Assembly: GCA_003478355.1 (NCBI GenBank) | Contig: QUFC01000065.1 | Location: 1 to 15,279 of the forward strand | From: Lachnospiraceae bacterium AM48-27BH | GTDB lineage: Bacteria; Bacillota; Clostridia; Lachnospirales; Lachnospiraceae | Length of the DNA stretch: 15,279 bases | Direction: 5' to 3' | Shown: in pieces, positions 13,396-15,279 of the stretch | Layout: the number at the start of each line of letters is the position of its first letter | How positions within the stretch are numbered: position 1 is the stretch's first letter | Program-made: the position numbers and the translations under genes | The notes under the pieces: generated by a model | Told to the model about the DNA's origin: nothing | Database searches by the model: none | Seen by the model: the letters and a program-made list of their open reading frames with translations, nothing else

Positions 13396-13926
13396 ATGAC
13401 GAAACCGAGGGAGAAAACCCGTGAGGAATTGACCGCCGAGATTGAGGAAGGCAAGAAGAAAATCCGGCAGTTTGAAAACCGGGAGAAAATCATCAAGCAG
13501 AAGCTATCCGTCGAGGAACGCAAGGCGAGAAACCACAGGCTTTGTAAGCGCGGCGGCTTCATGGAGAGCCTTGTGCCGGAGCTGATTGCCATGCCGGACG
13601 AGGACGCGAAAGCCTTTTTACGGCTTGCCTTGATGAGCGAGCCAGCACAGGAGTTTTTGAAAAACGAGCCGGGGACGGGAATGCGGAGTAATCCCTTTGG
13701 AACAAAGGGCGCACTTATACACCCTTGCGGGCGTGTGCGCTCTGCCGAGGGCTCATCTCCGCACAGGGAACTTTCCCCGCGCTCCGATATGGCGACTTTG
13801 CCGCAACAAGGGGCTGCACCCCTTGCGCCGCTTACGCGGCTATCCCTGCACACCCACAAAAACAGTACACCCGCCGTTGGTGTCTGTACCATTTTTGCGG
13901 GTCTTGTTATCCTATCCGGGAGGTGA
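13396..13926 (+). CDS. DUF3847-like protein whose 3' end carries an oriT (right-hand module)
   Basis: This 176-codon frame starts at ATG 13396 after AAAGGAG. The first 95 residues are the conserved part: a charged coiled coil (LTAEIEEGKKKIRQFENREK), then KLSVEERKARNHRLCKRGGFMES and EDAKAFLRLALMSEPAQEFL, homologous to the protein at 7086. After LKNEPGTGM the frame continues for about 80 residues of Pro/Arg/Ser-rich, low-plausibility sequence that spans the oriT hairpins. The inner homologue stops before its oriT. The tail may be read-through without function, or a missing stop. The stop TGA (13924-13926) overlaps the GTG at 13923 that could start the relaxase. The GC-rich composition matches the serine recombinase region. 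Confidence 0.75.
   Translation: MTKPREKTREELTAEIEEGKKKIRQFENREKIIKQKLSVEERKARNHRLCKRGGFMESLVPELIAMPDEDAKAFLRLALMSEPAQEFLKNEPGTGMRSNPFGTKGALIHPCGRVRSAEGSSPHRELSPRSDMATLPQQGAAPLAPLTRLSLHTHKNSTPAVGVCTIFAGLVILSGR
13693..13718 (-). other. oriT: oriT core (MOBQ-type nic region), right-hand module
   Basis: CCCTTTG (13693-13699) and CAAAGGG (13703-13709) form a 7-bp hairpin running into AAGGGCGCACTTAT (13705-13718), identical to the inner oriT core at 7446-7459. On the minus strand this reads as ATAAGTGCGCCCTT. More hairpins follow, including CAAGGGG/CCCCTTG and GCCGC/GCGGC around 13806-13845. Confidence 0.85.
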
Positions 13927-13931
13927 TACCC

Positions 13932-15279
13932 ATAGCCATCTATCATTGTAATATCAGCATTGTCAGCCGGGGCAAGGGCAAATCAGCCGTTGCCGCAGCC
14001 GCCTACCGAAGCGGCGAGAAAATCACAAACGAGTGGGACGGAATGACCCATGACTACACCCGCAAGCGCGGCGTTGTCCATACGGAAATCCTATTGCCGC
14101 CCCATGCCCCGCCCTCTTTCTCTGACCGCGCTACCCTATGGAACAGTGTGGAGCTTTACGAGAAAGCCGGGAACGCCCAGCTTGCCAGAGAGATTGACGC
14201 AGCACTCCCCATAGAATTATCCAGAGAGGAACAGATCCGGCTTGTCCGGGAATACTGTTCCTCTCAATTTGTTTCCAGAGGAATGTGCGTTGACTTTGCC
14301 ATTCACGACACTGACAGCGGCAACCCCCATTGTCATATCATGCTTACCATGCGCCCCCTTGACGAGCGCGGCGCATGGGCGGCGAAGTCCAAAAAGGAAT
14401 ATGACCTTGACGAAAACGGCGAGCGCATACGCTTGCCAAGCGGCAGATATAAGACACACAAAGTTGACCTCACAGGCTGGAACGACAAGGGCAACGCGCT
14501 TTTGTGGCGCAAGGCATGGGCGGATATTTCAAACGCCTACCTTGAACGCGCCGGACACCCGGAGCGTATCGACCACCGCAGCAACGCCGAGCGCGGCATT
14601 GACGAGCTGCCTACCGTCCACATGGGCGTAGCGGCTTGTCAAATGGAGAAGAAAGGCATAGCCACCGAGAAAGGCGAGCTGAACCGGAATATCCAAAAGG
14701 CAAACCGCCTTATCCGGGAAATCCGGGCGCAGATTGGAAAGCTCAAAGAATGGATTGGCGAACTGTTCAAGGCGCGGGAAACTGCCCCGGAGCAGCCCCC
14801 GCAATCCCCCGGCCTTGCAAATCTGCTGATGAAATATTTAAGCGTTCAGAGAGAAAAGAGCCGGAAGTATTCGCAGAGTTGGCAAAGGCAGCACGCCGCC
14901 GATGAACTGAAAACCGTTGCAAAGGCGGTCAACTATCTTTCCGAGCATGGCATTTCCACCCTTGACGAGCTGGACGCTGCTCTTTCCTCTGTCAGCGATA
15001 AAGCCTATTCAATCCGGGAGGGAATGAAAACCGCCGAGCAGCGCATGAAAGAGCTGCAAAAACTCATGGAGTACGGCAGAAATTATCAAACCTACAAGCC
15101 CATACAGGACGAGTATCGGCAAATCCGCTGGAAAGGAAAACAGGAGAAGTTTGCGGAAGCCCGCCGCGCCGAGCTTACCCTATGGGACGCGGCAAACCGC
15201 TATCTCCATGCCCATTTGCCGGAGGGCGTGAAAACCCTGCCGATCTCCGCGTGGGAGAAAGAATATACCGCCCTCAAAG
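13932..15279 (+). CDS. MobA/MobL-family relaxase (MOBQ), 3' end beyond the window
   Basis: The frame stays open to the window edge, about 449 residues. It aligns with the inner relaxase from residue 1: AIYHCNISIVSRGKGKS, likely nucleophile Tyr25 in AAAAYRSGE, metal motif HDTDSGNPHCHIMLTMRPL, and RIDHRSNAERG, followed by a helical tail. The codon at the aligned start position is ATA (13932), 8 nt after GGGAGG (13918-13923), rather than ATG. The only other candidate is GTG 13923, which overlaps the preceding stop but lies inside the ribosome binding site. So either ATA is used, or GTG gives three extra residues. Base composition and codon choice match the serine recombinase at 1108, suggesting both belong to the outer element. 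Confidence 0.9.
   Translation, partial: MAIYHCNISIVSRGKGKSAVAAAAYRSGEKITNEWDGMTHDYTRKRGVVHTEILLPPHAPPSFSDRATLWNSVELYEKAGNAQLAREIDAALPIELSREEQIRLVREYCSSQFVSRGMCVDFAIHDTDSGNPHCHIMLTMRPLDERGAWAAKSKKEYDLDENGERIRLPSGRYKTHKVDLTGWNDKGNALLWRKAWADISNAYLERAGHPERIDHRSNAERGIDELPTVHMGVAACQMEKKGIATEKGELNRNIQKANRLIREIRAQIGKLKEWIGELFKARETAPEQPPQSPGLANLLMKYLSVQREKSRKYSQSWQRQHAADELKTVAKAVNYLSEHGISTLDELDAALSSVSDKAYSIREGMKTAEQRMKELQKLMEYGRNYQTYKPIQDEYRQIRWKGKQEKFAEARRAELTLWDAANRYLHAHLPEGVKTLPISAWEKEYTALK

Noticed and set aside
1..15279. CRISPR array, tRNA, rRNA or riboswitch
   Set aside because: No regularly spaced repeats, cloverleaf sequences or conserved riboswitch cores were recognised by eye; a covariance-model scan was not possible.

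Overview
The window looks like accessory DNA of a gut Clostridia bacterium (Lachnospiraceae/Oscillospiraceae type). The protein families point there: a large serine recombinase with a TnpV partner, two MobA/MobL relaxases with DUF3847-like partners, a DUF6061-like protein and a glucose/GlcNAc-type PTS EIIB remnant. Base composition changes sharply. Positions about 1108-4260 and 13396-15279 are visibly GC-rich, while about 4260-13320 is AT-rich, which suggests one mobile element lying inside another.

Left flank (1-1011): a possible start of a minus-strand regulator runs off the left edge. Next comes a minus-strand membrane protein that has lost its start. It is butted directly (about 690-705) against the 3' end of a plus-strand PTS gene, of which only the EIIB domain remains. 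Neither gene is complete at the junction.

Outer element, left part (1108-4259): a 786-aa large serine recombinase with an unusual repetitive charged tail, TnpV overlapping its stop, a rho-independent terminator, and a 98-aa conserved protein. A serine recombinase followed by TnpV, with a relaxase further on, recalls Tn4451-type mobilizable elements.

Inner element (about 4394-12621): tyrosine integrase (minus), XRE repressor (minus), divergent excisionase, DUF3847-like protein, oriT, MOBQ-type relaxase, a coiled-coil membrane protein whose reading frame overlaps the relaxase C-terminus by more than 650 nt, a MarR-MATE efflux cargo pair, and a DUF6061-like protein (minus). Matching composite repeats built on CCCTT/AAGGG lie at both ends. 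No conjugation ATPase or secretion genes are visible, so this looks like an integrative mobilizable element that borrows a conjugation apparatus. A divergent promoter region with two ATTGCA-N3-TGCAAT operators probably switches between repressor and excisionase.

Right part (12622-15279): an AT-rich 189-aa orphan gene, a strong terminator, then a GC-rich DUF3847-like gene and a second MOBQ relaxase running off the right edge. This second module has its own oriT-like site, sharing a 14-bp core with the inner one. It probably belongs to the same outer element as the serine recombinase, but the outer right end is outside the window.

The strongest points for follow-up are the twin oriT sites, the long dual-coding overlap with an amber codon in one frame, the matched repeats at the inner element ends, and the apparent ATA/GTG start of the right-hand relaxase.
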